Positions 1 through 10,700 of a DNA stretch of 64,000 nucleotides are shown piece by piece. The notes under the pieces were generated by a model. The model made no database searches, was not told where the DNA came from, and saw nothing but the letters and a program-made list of their open reading frames with translations. This DNA is from an uncultured Lachnospiraceae bacterium (GTDB lineage: Bacteria > Bacillota > Clostridia > Lachnospirales > Lachnospiraceae): the NCBI GenBank assembly GCA_910588775.1, contig CAJURH010000012.1:4639-68638 (forward strand), given 5' to 3'. A program made the translations under genes and the position numbers. Numbering within the stretch: the stretch's first letter is position 1; every line of letters starts with the position of its first letter.

Positions 1-3000
1 GTTCCGGCAGGAATCAGTTTTCCAATAATTACGTTTTCTTTTAGCCCAATCAAGGGATCGGCTTTTCCTTTGATGGCCGCCTCTGTGAGGACTTTCGTCG
101 TTTCCTGGAAGGACGCCGCTGACAGGAAGGAATTGGTGGCCAGAGAAGCTTTTGTGATGCCCAGCATTACCTGACTGCCGGATGCCGGTTCCAGACCTTC
201 TTCCTCCATCCGCAGGTTTTCATCTTCGTATTCCAGAACATCCACGAGTGTGCCTGGTAGAAATTCTGTGTCTCCGTTGGTTTCAATGCGAACTTTCTTC
301 AACATCTGACGCACAATGACTTCGATGTGCTTATCATTGATTTCCACACCCTGGAGCCTGTATACCCGCTGCACTTCCTGAATCATATAATCCTGAACCG
401 CCCGCACCCCTTTTATCTTCAAAATGTCATGGGGATTTACGCTACCTTCCGTCAGCTCGTCGCCAGCGGCCAGCTCATCTCCATCCATAATCTTAATCCG
501 GGAACCGTAGGGAATCAGGTATGTCTTAGAATCTCCGCTCTCATCGTCTGTAATGGTGATTTCACGCTTCTTCTTGGTGTCGCTGATGGTTGCCCTTCCC
601 GGTATCTCCGTGATAATCGCAAGACCCTTAGGCTTTCTGGCCTCAAAGAGCTCCTCCACACGGGGAAGACCCTGGGTGATGTCCCCGCCGGCCACGCCTC
701 CGGTATGGAACGTACGCATGGTCAACTGGGTTCCCGGCTCACCGATGGACTGTGCCGCAATGATTCCTACGGATTCGCCCACCTGTACGGGTTCGCCGGT
801 GGCCATGTTGGCGCCGTAGCATTTGGCGCATATGCCCACATGGCATTTGCAGGTCAAAATAGTGCGAATTTTCACCTGATCCAGAGCCTCGCCCTTTTCA
901 TTGACTCCCTGGGCCATGATTTTCTCCGCCCTTTTGGGCGTAATCATATGGTTTGCTTTCACGAGCACGTTGCCATCCCTGTCTTTGATTGTTTCACAGG
1001 CAAACCTTCCAGTGATTCTCTCCTGCAGACTTTCAATTTCCTCTTTTCCGTCTGCAAATTCTTTTACAAACATGCCTGGAATTTCGTCTTTTCCCTCACA
1101 GCAATCCACCTCGCGAACAATTAATTCCTGGGATACGTCCACCAGACGCCTGGTCAGGTAACCTGAGTCGGCGGTACGAAGCGCTGTATCCGACAGACCT
1201 TTTCTGGCTCCATGGGCAGACATGAAGTATTCCAGAACATCCAGCCCCTCACGGAAATTGGACTTGATAGGCAGCTCGATGGTATGCCCTGTGGTGTCCG
1301 CCATCAATCCACGCATGCCCGCCAACTGCTTAATCTGCTTGTCAGAACCACGGGCGCCGGAATCCGCCATCATATAGATATTGTTGTATTTATCCAATCC
1401 GGTGAGCAGCGCATGGGTCAGCGTGTCGTCGGTCTTCTTCCAGGTTTCCACCACTTCTTTGTAACGCTCTTCTTCGGTGATCAGACCACGCTTGTAGTTC
1501 TTGGTAATCAGATCCACTGTATCCTGCGCTTTCTGAATCAGCTCTGGTTTTTCCGGCGGCACCGTCATATCCGATATAGATACGGTCATGGCCGCCCGGG
1601 TGGAATATTTATAACCCATGGACTTGATGTCGTCCAGCACTTCCGCCGTCTTCGTGGCGCCGTGGGTGTTGATGACCTTTTCCAGAATCTGTTTCAGGCT
1701 CTTCTTGCCCACATGGAAATCCACTTCCAGTTTCAGCTCGTTTTCTGGAACGCTCCTATCCACAAACCCTAAGTCCTGCGGCAAGATTTCATTGAATAAA
1801 AACCGCCCCAGAGTGGATTCCACCTGCCCGCAGCTTTCCGTGCCGTCCGGGCGTTTCTTTTGACAGCGCACCACAATCTTGGACTGCAAGGTAATTGCGC
1901 CGTTTTCGTAGGCCAAAATGGCCTCATTTACATTGCGGAAAATCTTCCCTTCGCCTTTTGTTCCTGGACGCTCCTGGGTCAAATAGTAGATTCCCAGCAC
2001 CATATCCTGAGAAGGCACCGCCACCGGACCGCCGTCGGAAGGCTTTAACAGGTTATTTGGCGACAGCAGAAGGAATCGGCATTCCGCCTGCGCTTCCACG
2101 GACAGCGGCAGATGCACCGCCATCTGGTCCCCATCGAAGTCGGCGTTAAACGCGGTACATACCAGCGGATGCAGCTTGATAGCCTTACCTTCCACCAGAA
2201 TCGGCTCGAAAGCCTGAATGCCCAGACGGTGCAAGGTAGGCGCACGGTTCAGCATGACCGGATGCTCCTTAATGACTTCTTCCAGAATATCCCAAACCTC
2301 CGGCTGTAATTTCTCCACCATTTTCTTGGCGTTTTTGATATTATGGGAAGTCCCGTTGGCCACCAGTTCCTTCATAACAAAAGGCTTAAAAAGCTCGATA
2401 GCCATCTCTTTTGGCAGGCCGCATTGATAAATCTTCAGCTCCGGCCCTACCACGATTACCGAACGCCCGGAGTAGTCCACACGTTTACCAAGCAGGTTCT
2501 GGCGAAAACGGCCGGATTTTCCCTTCAGCATATCGGACAGGGATTTCAGCGCACGGTTTCCCGGCCCGGTAACCGGGCGGCCCCGGCGGCCGTTGTCAAT
2601 CAACGCGTCCACCGCTTCCTGGAGCATACGCTTTTCGTTTCTCACAATAATGTCCGGCGCTCCCAGCTCCAGCAGGCGTTTCAATCGGTTATTCCGGTTG
2701 ATGATTCTCCGGTACAAGTCATTTAAGTCAGATGTGGCGAATCGGCCGCCGTCCAACTGCACCATGGGCCGCAGATCCGGCGGAATCACAGGGATTACAG
2801 ACATAATCATCCATTCGGGACGATTTCCTGATCCGCGGAAGGATTCCACCACTTCCAGCCTCTTGATGATTCTGGCACGCTTCTGTCCGGTGGATTCCTT
2901 TAAGCCTTTGCGCAGATCCACCGTTTCCTTCTCCAGATCGATGCTCTCCAGAAGCTCCTGGACGGCTTCCGCGCCCATTCCCACCCGAAACTCATATCCA

Positions 3001-3512
3001 TAAGTTTCCCGCGCTTCCTGATACTCTTTCTCTGTGAGCACTTGCTTATACTGCAAGCCGGAATCTGCCGGATCCAGAACGATATAATTTGCAAAATACA
3101 GCACTTTCTCCAGCGTCCGGGGACTCAAATCCAGCACCAGCCCCATCCGGGACGGTATGCCTTTGAAATACCAGATGTGAGATACTGGGGCCGCCAGTTT
3201 AATATGCCCCATCCTCTCTCTGCGGACGGTTGACTTGGTCACTTCCACGCCACAGCGGTCGCAGACTACGCCTTTATATCGAATTTTCTTATATTTTCCG
3301 CAATGGCACTCCCAGTCTTTGCTGGGTCCGAATATTTTTTCACAGAAAAGCCCGTCTTTCTCCGGTTTTAAGGTTCTATAATTGATTGTCTCCGGTTTTA
3401 GAACTTCGCCTCTGGACCATTCCATGATTTTATCAGGAGATGCCAGTCCAATCTTGATCGCGTCAAAGGTCATTGGCTGATAGACCTCTTGTTTATTCGT
3501 TGTCTCCGTCAT
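1..3512 (-). CDS. rpoC: RNA polymerase beta-prime subunit, 3' end outside window
   Basis: Catalytic beta-prime subunit of RNA polymerase. About 1170 codons are visible and the gene runs off the left edge, so the C-terminus is missing. It starts at the ATG at 3512, 15 bases after the rpoB stop, behind a purine-rich GGAAGGGG site. The N-terminal zinc finger is present (Cys69, Cys71, Cys84, Cys87). The universal magnesium-binding motif NADFDGDQM lies at residues 456-464, with Asp458, Asp460 and Asp462 as ligands. Trigger-loop and bridge-helix regions read without interruption. It is co-transcribed with rpoB. Identity is certain from these motifs. Confidence 0.98.
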   Translation of the reverse strand, partial: MTETTNKQEVYQPMTFDAIKIGLASPDKIMEWSRGEVLKPETINYRTLKPEKDGLFCEKIFGPSKDWECHCGKYKKIRYKGVVCDRCGVEVTKSTVRRERMGHIKLAAPVSHIWYFKGIPSRMGLVLDLSPRTLEKVLYFANYIVLDPADSGLQYKQVLTEKEYQEARETYGYEFRVGMGAEAVQELLESIDLEKETVDLRKGLKESTGQKRARIIKRLEVVESFRGSGNRPEWMIMSVIPVIPPDLRPMVQLDGGRFATSDLNDLYRRIINRNNRLKRLLELGAPDIIVRNEKRMLQEAVDALIDNGRRGRPVTGPGNRALKSLSDMLKGKSGRFRQNLLGKRVDYSGRSVIVVGPELKIYQCGLPKEMAIELFKPFVMKELVANGTSHNIKNAKKMVEKLQPEVWDILEEVIKEHPVMLNRAPTLHRLGIQAFEPILVEGKAIKLHPLVCTAFNADFDGDQMAVHLPLSVEAQAECRFLLLSPNNLLKPSDGGPVAVPSQDMVLGIYYLTQERPGTKGEGKIFRNVNEAILAYENGAITLQSKIVVRCQKKRPDGTESCGQVESTLGRFLFNEILPQDLGFVDRSVPENELKLEVDFHVGKKSLKQILEKVINTHGATKTAEVLDDIKSMGYKYSTRAAMTVSISDMTVPPEKPELIQKAQDTVDLITKNYKRGLITEEERYKEVVETWKKTDDTLTHALLTGLDKYNNIYMMADSGARGSDKQIKQLAGMRGLMADTTGHTIELPIKSNFREGLDVLEYFMSAHGARKGLSDTALRTADSGYLTRRLVDVSQELIVREVDCCEGKDEIPGMFVKEFADGKEEIESLQERITGRFACETIKDRDGNVLVKANHMITPKRAEKIMAQGVNEKGEALDQVKIRTILTCKCHVGICAKCYGANMATGEPVQVGESVGIIAAQSIGEPGTQLTMRTFHTGGVAGGDITQGLPRVEELFEARKPKGLAIITEIPGRATISDTKKKREITITDDESGDSKTYLIPYGSRIKIMDGDELAAGDELTEGSVNPHDILKIKGVRAVQDYMIQEVQRVYRLQGVEINDKHIEVIVRQMLKKVRIETNGDTEFLPGTLVDVLEYEDENLRMEEEGLEPASGSQVMLGITKASLATNSFLSAASFQETTKVLTEAAIKGKADPLIGLKENVIIGKLIPAG

Positions 3513-3527
3513 CAAATATACCCCTTC

Positions 3528-6500
3528 CTACTCTTCTTCCTCCAAAGTCATCCGCATATCTTGCTCGATTTCCTCTACAAGCGCTTCCTCCGTGTCTTCA
3601 AAATCGTCGGGGACTTCCGGTTCCTCCACGTCGTCAAAATCGTCCGGTTCCTCTGGCTCTTCGGCGCCGATATCCACCAATTCTCCGCCGCCGTTGAATT
3701 CCTGACGGGTATAGCCCATGTTGTCGTAGGATTCATCCATGTCTCTGCGGCGATCCCCTTCAATGATGGAGTGCAGATCCGTTTCCCCATAATCGATGGT
3801 TTCCATAATTTCTACTTCTGTATTGTCGTCTTTTAAGACTTTCACGTCTAAACCTAAGGATTGAAGCTCTTTTAATAAAACTTTGAAAGATTCTGGCACG
3901 CCCGGCTCTGGGATGTTGTCGCCTTTTATAATGGCCTCATAGGTCTTCACACGGCCCACCACATCGTCGGACTTGACGGTCAGAATTTCCTGCAAGGTAT
4001 AAGACGCGCCGTATGCCTCCAGCGCCCAAACCTCCATTTCCCCAAATCGCTGGCCGCCAAACTGGGCTTTTCCGCCCAAAGGCTGCTGGGTAACCAGAGA
4101 GTAGGGGCCTGTGGAACGCGCATGGATCTTGTCGTCCACCAGATGATGAAGCTTCAAGTAGTGCATGTGTCCAATGGTGACTGGACTGTCAAAATATTCC
4201 CCGGTGCGCCCGTCTCTTAAGCGCACTTTTCCGTCCCGGGACAGGGGAACCCCTTTCCAGACCTTGCGGTGATTCCGGTTTTTATCCAGATAATCCATCA
4301 CCTCCGGCAACAGCTCATCCTTGTATTTATTGCGGAACTCCTCAAAATCATCCATGTTTACATAGTCATTGGCGATTTCCAGCGTATCCATGATGTCGTC
4401 TTCATTCGCGCCGTCGAACACAGGCGTGGCAATGTTAAAGCCCAGGGCTTTCGCCGCCAGGGACAGGTGAATCTCCAAAACCTGGCCGATGTTCATACGG
4501 GAAGGCACGCCCAGCGGATTTAACACGATGTCCAGTGGACGACCGTTGGGCAGAAATGGCATATCTTCCACCGGCAGCACACGGGAAACCACACCCTTGT
4601 TGCCGTGACGGCCTGCCATCTTATCTCCCACGGAAATCTTCCGCTTCTGGGCAATGTAAATGCGCACCGACTGGTTCACGCCTGGAGACAGCTCGTCACC
4701 GTTTTCCCTGGTAAATACTTTGGCGTCCACCACAATGCCATATTCCCCGTGAGGCACTTTCAGAGAAGTATCCCTTACTTCACGGGCCTTTTCCCCGAAA
4801 ATCGCCCGCAGAAGACGTTCTTCCGCCGTCAGCTCCGTCTCCCCTTTTGGCGTCACCTTTCCCACCAAAATGTCTCCAGCCCGCACTTCCGCGCCGATTC
4901 GAATAATTCCCCGCTCATCCAGGTCCTTTAACGCGTCGTCGCCTACGCCAGGCACGTCACGGGTGATTTCCTCTGGTCCAAGCTTGGTGTCTCTGGACTC
5001 TGCCTCATATTCCTCGATATGCACGGATGTGTACACATCCTCTTGCACCAGACGTTCGCTTAAGAGAACCGCATCCTCGTAGTTGTAGCCTTCCCAGGTC
5101 ATAAACCCGATCAGCGGGTTCTTGCCCAGCGCCAGCTCTCCGTTGGACGTGGACGGACCGTCTGCGATAACCTGGCCTTCCTCCACACGCTCGCCCTGGA
5201 ACACGATGGGTTTCTGGTTGTAGCAGTTACTCTGGTTGCTTCGCATAAATTTGGTGAGACGGTATTCATCCCTAGTTCCGTCGTCGGCCTTGACCACAAT
5301 CTGCTTGGATGTGGATCTCTCCACCACGCCAGCGTGACGGGCCACCACACACACACCGGAGTCCACGGCTACTTTGGTCTCCATTCCGGTTCCCACGGCG
5401 GGAGCTTCCGTAATCAGAAGAGGCACAGCCTGACGCTGCATGTTAGACCCCATCAGCGCACGGTTCGCGTCGTCGTTTTGCAGGAAAGGAATCAGCGCCG
5501 TCGCCACAGAGAACACCATTTTCGGGGATACGTCCATGTAATCAAACATGTGTTTCTCGTATTCCTGTGTCTCGTCTTTGTAACGGCCAGATACGTTCTT
5601 GCGGACAAAATGGCCTTCCGCGTCCAGAGCCTCATTGGCCTGGGCCACGTGGTAATTGTCTTCCTCGTCCGCCGTCATATAGATAACTTCTTCCGTAACC
5701 CGTGGGTTCTTGGGATCTGACTTATCAATGGTTCTGTAAGGAGCCTCCACAAAACCGTATTCATTAATCTGCGCATAGGACGCCAGAGAGTTGATAAGGC
5801 CGATGTTGGGGCCTTCAGGCGTCTCTATGGGGCACATTCTTCCGTAATGGGAATAATGCACGTCACGCACCTCGAATCCGGCCCGGTCTCTGGACAGACC
5901 GCCAGGCCCCAGCGCGGACAGACGTCTCTTGTGGGTCAGCTCACCCAATGGATTGTTCTGATCCATGAATTGGGACAACTGGGAGGAACCAAAGAACTCT
6001 TTTACCGAAGCGGTCACTGGCTTAATATTAATCAGCGACTGTGGGGATATGCCCTCAATATCCTGGGTGGTCATCCGCTCCCGGACCACTCTCTCCAACC
6101 TGGACAGACCGATTCTGTACTGGTTCTGCAAAAGCTCACCCACCGCGCGGATACGGCGGTTGCCCAGATGGTCAATGTCGTCGTCATTTCCCAGACCATA
6201 TTCCAGATGCATATTATAATTGATGGAAGCCAGAATGTCTTCTTTCGTAATATGCTTAGGAATCAGATCGTGGATATCCAGTTTAATGGCCGCTTTGATA
6301 TCTTCCAGATTTTCATTTTCCTCCAGAATCTTCTCCAGGCAGGGGTAATACACCATCTCCTTCACGCCGACCTCTTCTGGATTAATATCTACAAAATTGG
6401 TAATATCCACCATCATATTGGATAAAACTTTTACTTTCCGCTCCTCCGCGTATACCCATACATAGGGAACGGCGGCGTTTTGTATCTTGTCGGCCAGATC

Positions 6501-7448
6501 CCGGTCCACAACCGTGCCTTCTTCCGCCAGAATCTCTCCGGTGGTGACATCCACCACGTCCTCCGCCAACGGATGGCCGGAGATACGGTTTTTCAGAGCC
6601 AGCTTTTTATTAAATTTATATCTGCCTACCTTAGCCAGGTCGTACCTTCTGGGGTCGAAGAACATGGCCATAATCAGGCTTTCCGCGCTCTCCACCGCCA
6701 GAGGCTCTCCCGGGCGAATCTTCTTATATAATTCCAAAAGCCCTTCCTGGTAGCTCTCCGAAGTGTCCTTGCCAAAACTGGCCAGAATCTTCGGCTCTTC
6801 CCCAAAGAGCTGTATAATCTCTTCGTTGGTCCCGATGCCAAGCGCCCTTATCAGAACGGTGATGGGCACTTTCCGGGTTCTGTCTACACGTACGTAAAAC
6901 ACGTCATTGGAATCTGTCTCGTACTCCAGCCATGCCCCCCTGTTGGGGATTACCGTGGAGGAATACAGGGTTTTCCCCACTTTGTCATGGGCAATCGCAT
7001 AGTAGATGCCCGGGGAACGCACAAGCTGACTTACAATTACACGCTCTGCGCCGTTAATCACAAACGTCCCGGTCTCCGTCATCAAAGGCAGGTCACCCAT
7101 GAAAATCTCGTGTTCGTTGATTTCATCGTTTTCCCTGTTGATTAAACGGACCCGCACCTTTAAAGGGGCTGCGTAGGTTACGTCCCGTTCTTTACATTCC
7201 TCGATGGAATATTTTACATCGTCCTCACATAAAGTAAAATCAATAAATTCCAGGCTTAACTTGCCGCCGTAATCCGCAATGGGAGATATGTCGCTAAATA
7301 CCTCTTTCAGCCCTTCCTTGAGAAACCATTGGTAAGAATTCTTCTGTACTTCTATCAAGTTCGGCATTTCCAGAACTTCTTTTTGTCGCTGGTAACTCAT
7401 CCGCATACTTTTGCCAGTAGTTACAGAACGTATCCTGTTTTTTTCCAT
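3528..7448 (-). CDS. rpoB: RNA polymerase beta subunit
   Basis: Beta subunit of RNA polymerase, 1306 residues, forming the catalytic cleft together with beta-prime and carrying the rifampicin pocket. The rifampicin region is recognisable (SSQLSQFMDQNNPLGELTHKR), as is the conserved switch region near the C-terminus (QQPLGGKAQFGGQRFGEME). The protein ends in an extra acidic tail of roughly 60 residues rich in Glu, Asp and Pro, which is longer than in Bacillus subtilis. The stop is 15 bases before rpoC, so the two form one operon. The gene upstream on the same strand is a surface protein rather than rplL, and a promoter lies in the leader at 7591-7620. Confidence 0.98.
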   Translation of the reverse strand: MEKNRIRSVTTGKSMRMSYQRQKEVLEMPNLIEVQKNSYQWFLKEGLKEVFSDISPIADYGGKLSLEFIDFTLCEDDVKYSIEECKERDVTYAAPLKVRVRLINRENDEINEHEIFMGDLPLMTETGTFVINGAERVIVSQLVRSPGIYYAIAHDKVGKTLYSSTVIPNRGAWLEYETDSNDVFYVRVDRTRKVPITVLIRALGIGTNEEIIQLFGEEPKILASFGKDTSESYQEGLLELYKKIRPGEPLAVESAESLIMAMFFDPRRYDLAKVGRYKFNKKLALKNRISGHPLAEDVVDVTTGEILAEEGTVVDRDLADKIQNAAVPYVWVYAEERKVKVLSNMMVDITNFVDINPEEVGVKEMVYYPCLEKILEENENLEDIKAAIKLDIHDLIPKHITKEDILASINYNMHLEYGLGNDDDIDHLGNRRIRAVGELLQNQYRIGLSRLERVVRERMTTQDIEGISPQSLINIKPVTASVKEFFGSSQLSQFMDQNNPLGELTHKRRLSALGPGGLSRDRAGFEVRDVHYSHYGRMCPIETPEGPNIGLINSLASYAQINEYGFVEAPYRTIDKSDPKNPRVTEEVIYMTADEEDNYHVAQANEALDAEGHFVRKNVSGRYKDETQEYEKHMFDYMDVSPKMVFSVATALIPFLQNDDANRALMGSNMQRQAVPLLITEAPAVGTGMETKVAVDSGVCVVARHAGVVERSTSKQIVVKADDGTRDEYRLTKFMRSNQSNCYNQKPIVFQGERVEEGQVIADGPSTSNGELALGKNPLIGFMTWEGYNYEDAVLLSERLVQEDVYTSVHIEEYEAESRDTKLGPEEITRDVPGVGDDALKDLDERGIIRIGAEVRAGDILVGKVTPKGETELTAEERLLRAIFGEKAREVRDTSLKVPHGEYGIVVDAKVFTRENGDELSPGVNQSVRIYIAQKRKISVGDKMAGRHGNKGVVSRVLPVEDMPFLPNGRPLDIVLNPLGVPSRMNIGQVLEIHLSLAAKALGFNIATPVFDGANEDDIMDTLEIANDYVNMDDFEEFRNKYKDELLPEVMDYLDKNRNHRKVWKGVPLSRDGKVRLRDGRTGEYFDSPVTIGHMHYLKLHHLVDDKIHARSTGPYSLVTQQPLGGKAQFGGQRFGEMEVWALEAYGASYTLQEILTVKSDDVVGRVKTYEAIIKGDNIPEPGVPESFKVLLKELQSLGLDVKVLKDDNTEVEIMETIDYGETDLHSIIEGDRRRDMDESYDNMGYTRQEFNGGGELVDIGAEEPEEPDDFDDVEEPEVPDDFEDTEEALVEEIEQDMRMTLEEEE

Positions 7449-7590
7449 TGACGCTTCACCCCTGTTTTCTTATAATAATTACAATGTTTCACTCTCATTC
7501 ACGGCCACGTCTGCATTCATATGTGTCCGTTCAGGCATTGCCTGACTCGTTTTAAAAGTAGGCATATCTTTCCATAGTAGTGTATTTTTG

Positions 7591-7620
7591 AATATACCAC
7601 ACATACAGACTTTATGTCAA
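7591..7620 (-). promoter_or_regulatory. Predicted sigma-A promoter for rpoBC
   Basis: On the minus strand, a perfect -35 box TTGACA (7615-7620) is separated by 18 bases from TATATT (7591-7596). It lies between the LRR terminator and rpoB and would give a leader of about 135 nt. This is the only good promoter between the two genes. Confidence 0.65.
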
Positions 7621-7720
7621 TCGTTTTTCACATATTTTCTTAAAAGAAATTGTAAAAATATACTGGAAAAATTTTGCGGCGCAAGGCAGGTTGCATGCGG
7701 TATGATGGAGTTATGGGGAA

Positions 7721-7749
7721 AATTAAAATGGACGGGATATGCCCGCCCA
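7721..7749 (-). terminator. Rho-independent terminator of the LRR surface protein gene
   Basis: On the minus strand TGGGCGGG and CCCGTCCA pair (8 bp with one G-U) around a 5-base loop, followed by TTTTAATT. It begins 11 bases after the stop codon of the LRR gene and separates it from rpoBC. Confidence 0.75.
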
Positions 7750-7759
7750 TTTTTTCTGG

Positions 7760-10700
7760 CTATTTCACAGTTATGGTGACTGTCTTTTTCTTTTTGTTGC
7801 CGCTTTTTATGGTAATCTTACATTTGCCTTTCTTTTTGGCTTTGATAACGCCCTTTTGGGTTACGGAAGCCACTTTGGGGGCGGATGAGGCGTATTTTAG
7901 CTTTTCCGTGGATGTAATGGGGTTCCGGTTTATGATAAGCGTTAGTTTTTTACCCTTTTTCAGCGTTACTTTATTTTTGTTGATGGCTTTCTCTTTCCCG
8001 GCGACGGTGAAGGATTTCAGCGCCGGCTTTTTCTTCTGAACCGTTACGATGCACTTGGCTTTGGCGCCAAATTCTGTTTTGACGGTGATGGTTGATTGGC
8101 CTAGCTTTTTCCCGGCTTTTAACTTTCCATTGGCCGTAACCGATACGATTTTCGGCTTGGAACTTACCCAGGATGTAATTTTGTCGCCTTTTTCCATTTC
8201 CATAACTTTTAAGGCCGTAGTGGATTTACTCTTTTGAAGTGGTATTTTCGTGGCGTTCAATTTTACCACGGCCTTTTTCACCGTCACTTTACACACCGCC
8301 GTTACGCCGCTTCCATCCTGGGCCATTGCCTTTATCTGGGCCGTCCCGGATTTTTTTGCCGTTATGACTCCTGCGCTGGTTACGCTGGCCACCGCCGGAC
8401 TCCCACTGACGAATTTGAGCGACTTATTTGCCGCTGACTGCGGCAATGCCTGCGCGGTCAACGTAGCTTTCTGCGTGGGATAGAGGCTTAATTGGGTCTG
8501 GGAAAGTTTGATTTCCTCCACTTTCTGCGCGGGCTTTGGCTTGTTGATTGTCTCATCCATCTCCCCGTCTCCGTTTGAATCCCCTTTCACCACTATTTCT
8601 TCGGTATCCTTGTCCACGGATATTTCTATTTTCTTGTATTGATTCAGTTCTTTTAAATCTTCTTTCTTTTCCTCTCCATCTTTTATAACCGTTACAGACA
8701 TCTGAGCGGCGCCTTCCACCACGGCGCCCTTGGAACTGTCCTGCACCACCGCTTTTTGGGCGGCGGTTCCTTCCAACTCTATGCTCTCGATCTCCTTTTC
8801 CGGCTCTCCTGGATAGGCAATCTTCAACTGGAACTGATTTTTGCGTCCGGTTGTAATCTCTGCCAGAGTGGTTTCCCCCTGGCGGTCCGCCGCGTCCAAA
8901 CGCGCGCTGCTTCCGTTACAGCCTCCCACTTGCACCTGGCTGTAATCTCCGGTCAACGCCACCTGCACCCGTTTGTTCAATCCGCTGACTTCCAGTGGAG
9001 AACTGCCATCTGTCCAATAGAGATGGGAACCGGAAGCGGCGCCTTGAGAGCTGTCTCCCATTTGGGAAATCTCCACCAGAGCGTCTCCTTGCATTTCGCC
9101 GTTTTTCACCGTTGCAGTTTTGGCGCCTTTCCGAATAACCATATTTTCCGCCTCACCCAAAGCATCCAGAGCGGATGAAGGCATGATGAGATTCAGCACG
9201 TCCCCAAAATCCATGCCCAAGTCCGGACAGGGGTCTCCATTGGCGTAGGCTTTGGCCACTTCGTTTACCTGGTTGGTTATCTTCCAGTACTTGATTCCCT
9301 TATAACTAATAACCTCATTTCTGCCGCTTATTGCGCCAACGGAGTAGCCTCCCGCATTTTTTACAACTTTCAATACATATTCTTTATTTGGCGCATTGCA
9401 ATCGTAGATCTCTATCTCAATAATTGTTCCATCTTTATTTTCTTTTATGGAATATGGCAAGAGAGCGTGGTAGCCGCCTCCCCAGTTCTCCACCCCAATC
9501 ACACACAAGGTCTTTTTATCAATGACCATTTCTTTTACAGCGGCGATCATTCCTTCATAGTCATTCTTAGTCTCATTCAGGCTCTTTGACACTTCCGGCG
9601 TAAGCTGCAGGATATAGGAAAGCTGCCAGTAAGTCTTCAAGTCCAGACCATTCAATGCGCTGCTTCTGGCCTCCGGTCCTGTACTGTATAATTGCTTTTC
9701 GCCAAAAGTGGCGATATCCGGCAGGCCGCTTCTCACCAACGCGGCTGTGGTCGCCATCCCAAAGCAAATGCCGTTCTTGCCGTCATTGATTATCTTTTGC
9801 ACATTCCCCTTCCCGTGTCCAAGCATCCACTGGAACAGTCCCTGAGGTATTTCTTCTGTGGGATTGGATGTGCCCCAAAAGTCTTCCATGGTCTTCTTGG
9901 ACCAGACTCCCCGGCTGTCCCATTCTCCGATTTCATCTCCGGTTTTCGGCTCCCGCAGGGAACCCGCTTCTACCATGACTGCAAATTCCGTTTCCGAAGG
10001 CAGGCCATTCGTTATGGCAATCTGCATCTCTTCTATTTTCCCCATTTCATACCCAGTCTCATTGATATACTTTTTCCCAGTAGCGCAGTCAATCCCTCCG
10101 GAGCGTTTGCCACTTACCATCCACATGGGCTTCGTGAATTTCACAGAAATATTATTTCCACTGTGGAGCATGCGACCGGAGTTTATCCCCGTATCATCCC
10201 GCACGTACATCCCCAGCGTATACCGTCCCAACGTCGCGCCTCTCTCGTACTGGTCGGGGTATTCCCGCTGAAGCTCCCGTTCCGCCTTGCTTGCGCCAAT
10301 CCCGTAGATGCTGCATTTTTCACTTTTTGCAAAAAGATCCTCTCCCAGCGTCTTTACGTTCTCTCTTAAGGTGACGAACAACATTTCATTCGCTTTGGAA
10401 AATGCCCTGTCCCCCAGCGCTTCCACTGTATCCGGCAAGTCCAGATGTTCCAGCTTCGAGCCAGAAAACGCCTCCTCTCCAATCGCCTTTACGCCCACCG
10501 GAATCTCAAGTTCCGCAAGAGCGCTGCCTGCGAAGGCTCTGGGACCGATTTCCTTCAGGGTGTTGGGGAGGGTGACTTTGCTAAGCCTCTGACTGCTGAA
10601 GGAATTTTCCTCCAGACGTTGTACACTGTCCGGCAAGTTCACTTCCCGTACGCCAGTGTCCTTAAACGCATTGCCGCCAATGACTTTCACCGTGTTGGGA

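Larger units (their letters stand above)
7449..7759 (-). other. rpoBC leader and upstream intergenic region
   Basis: About 310 bases without a gene. From the rpoB side it holds a leader of about 135 nt with no convincing open frame, a promoter at 7591-7620, an AT-rich stretch that could act as an UP element, and the terminator of the upstream LRR gene at 7721-7749. No ribosomal protein gene or L10/L12 leader is seen. Confidence 0.6.

Noticed and set aside
1..3500. Plus-strand frames over rpoC and rpoB
   Set aside because: All overlap universally conserved polymerase sequence, lack start signals and have no recognisable domains.
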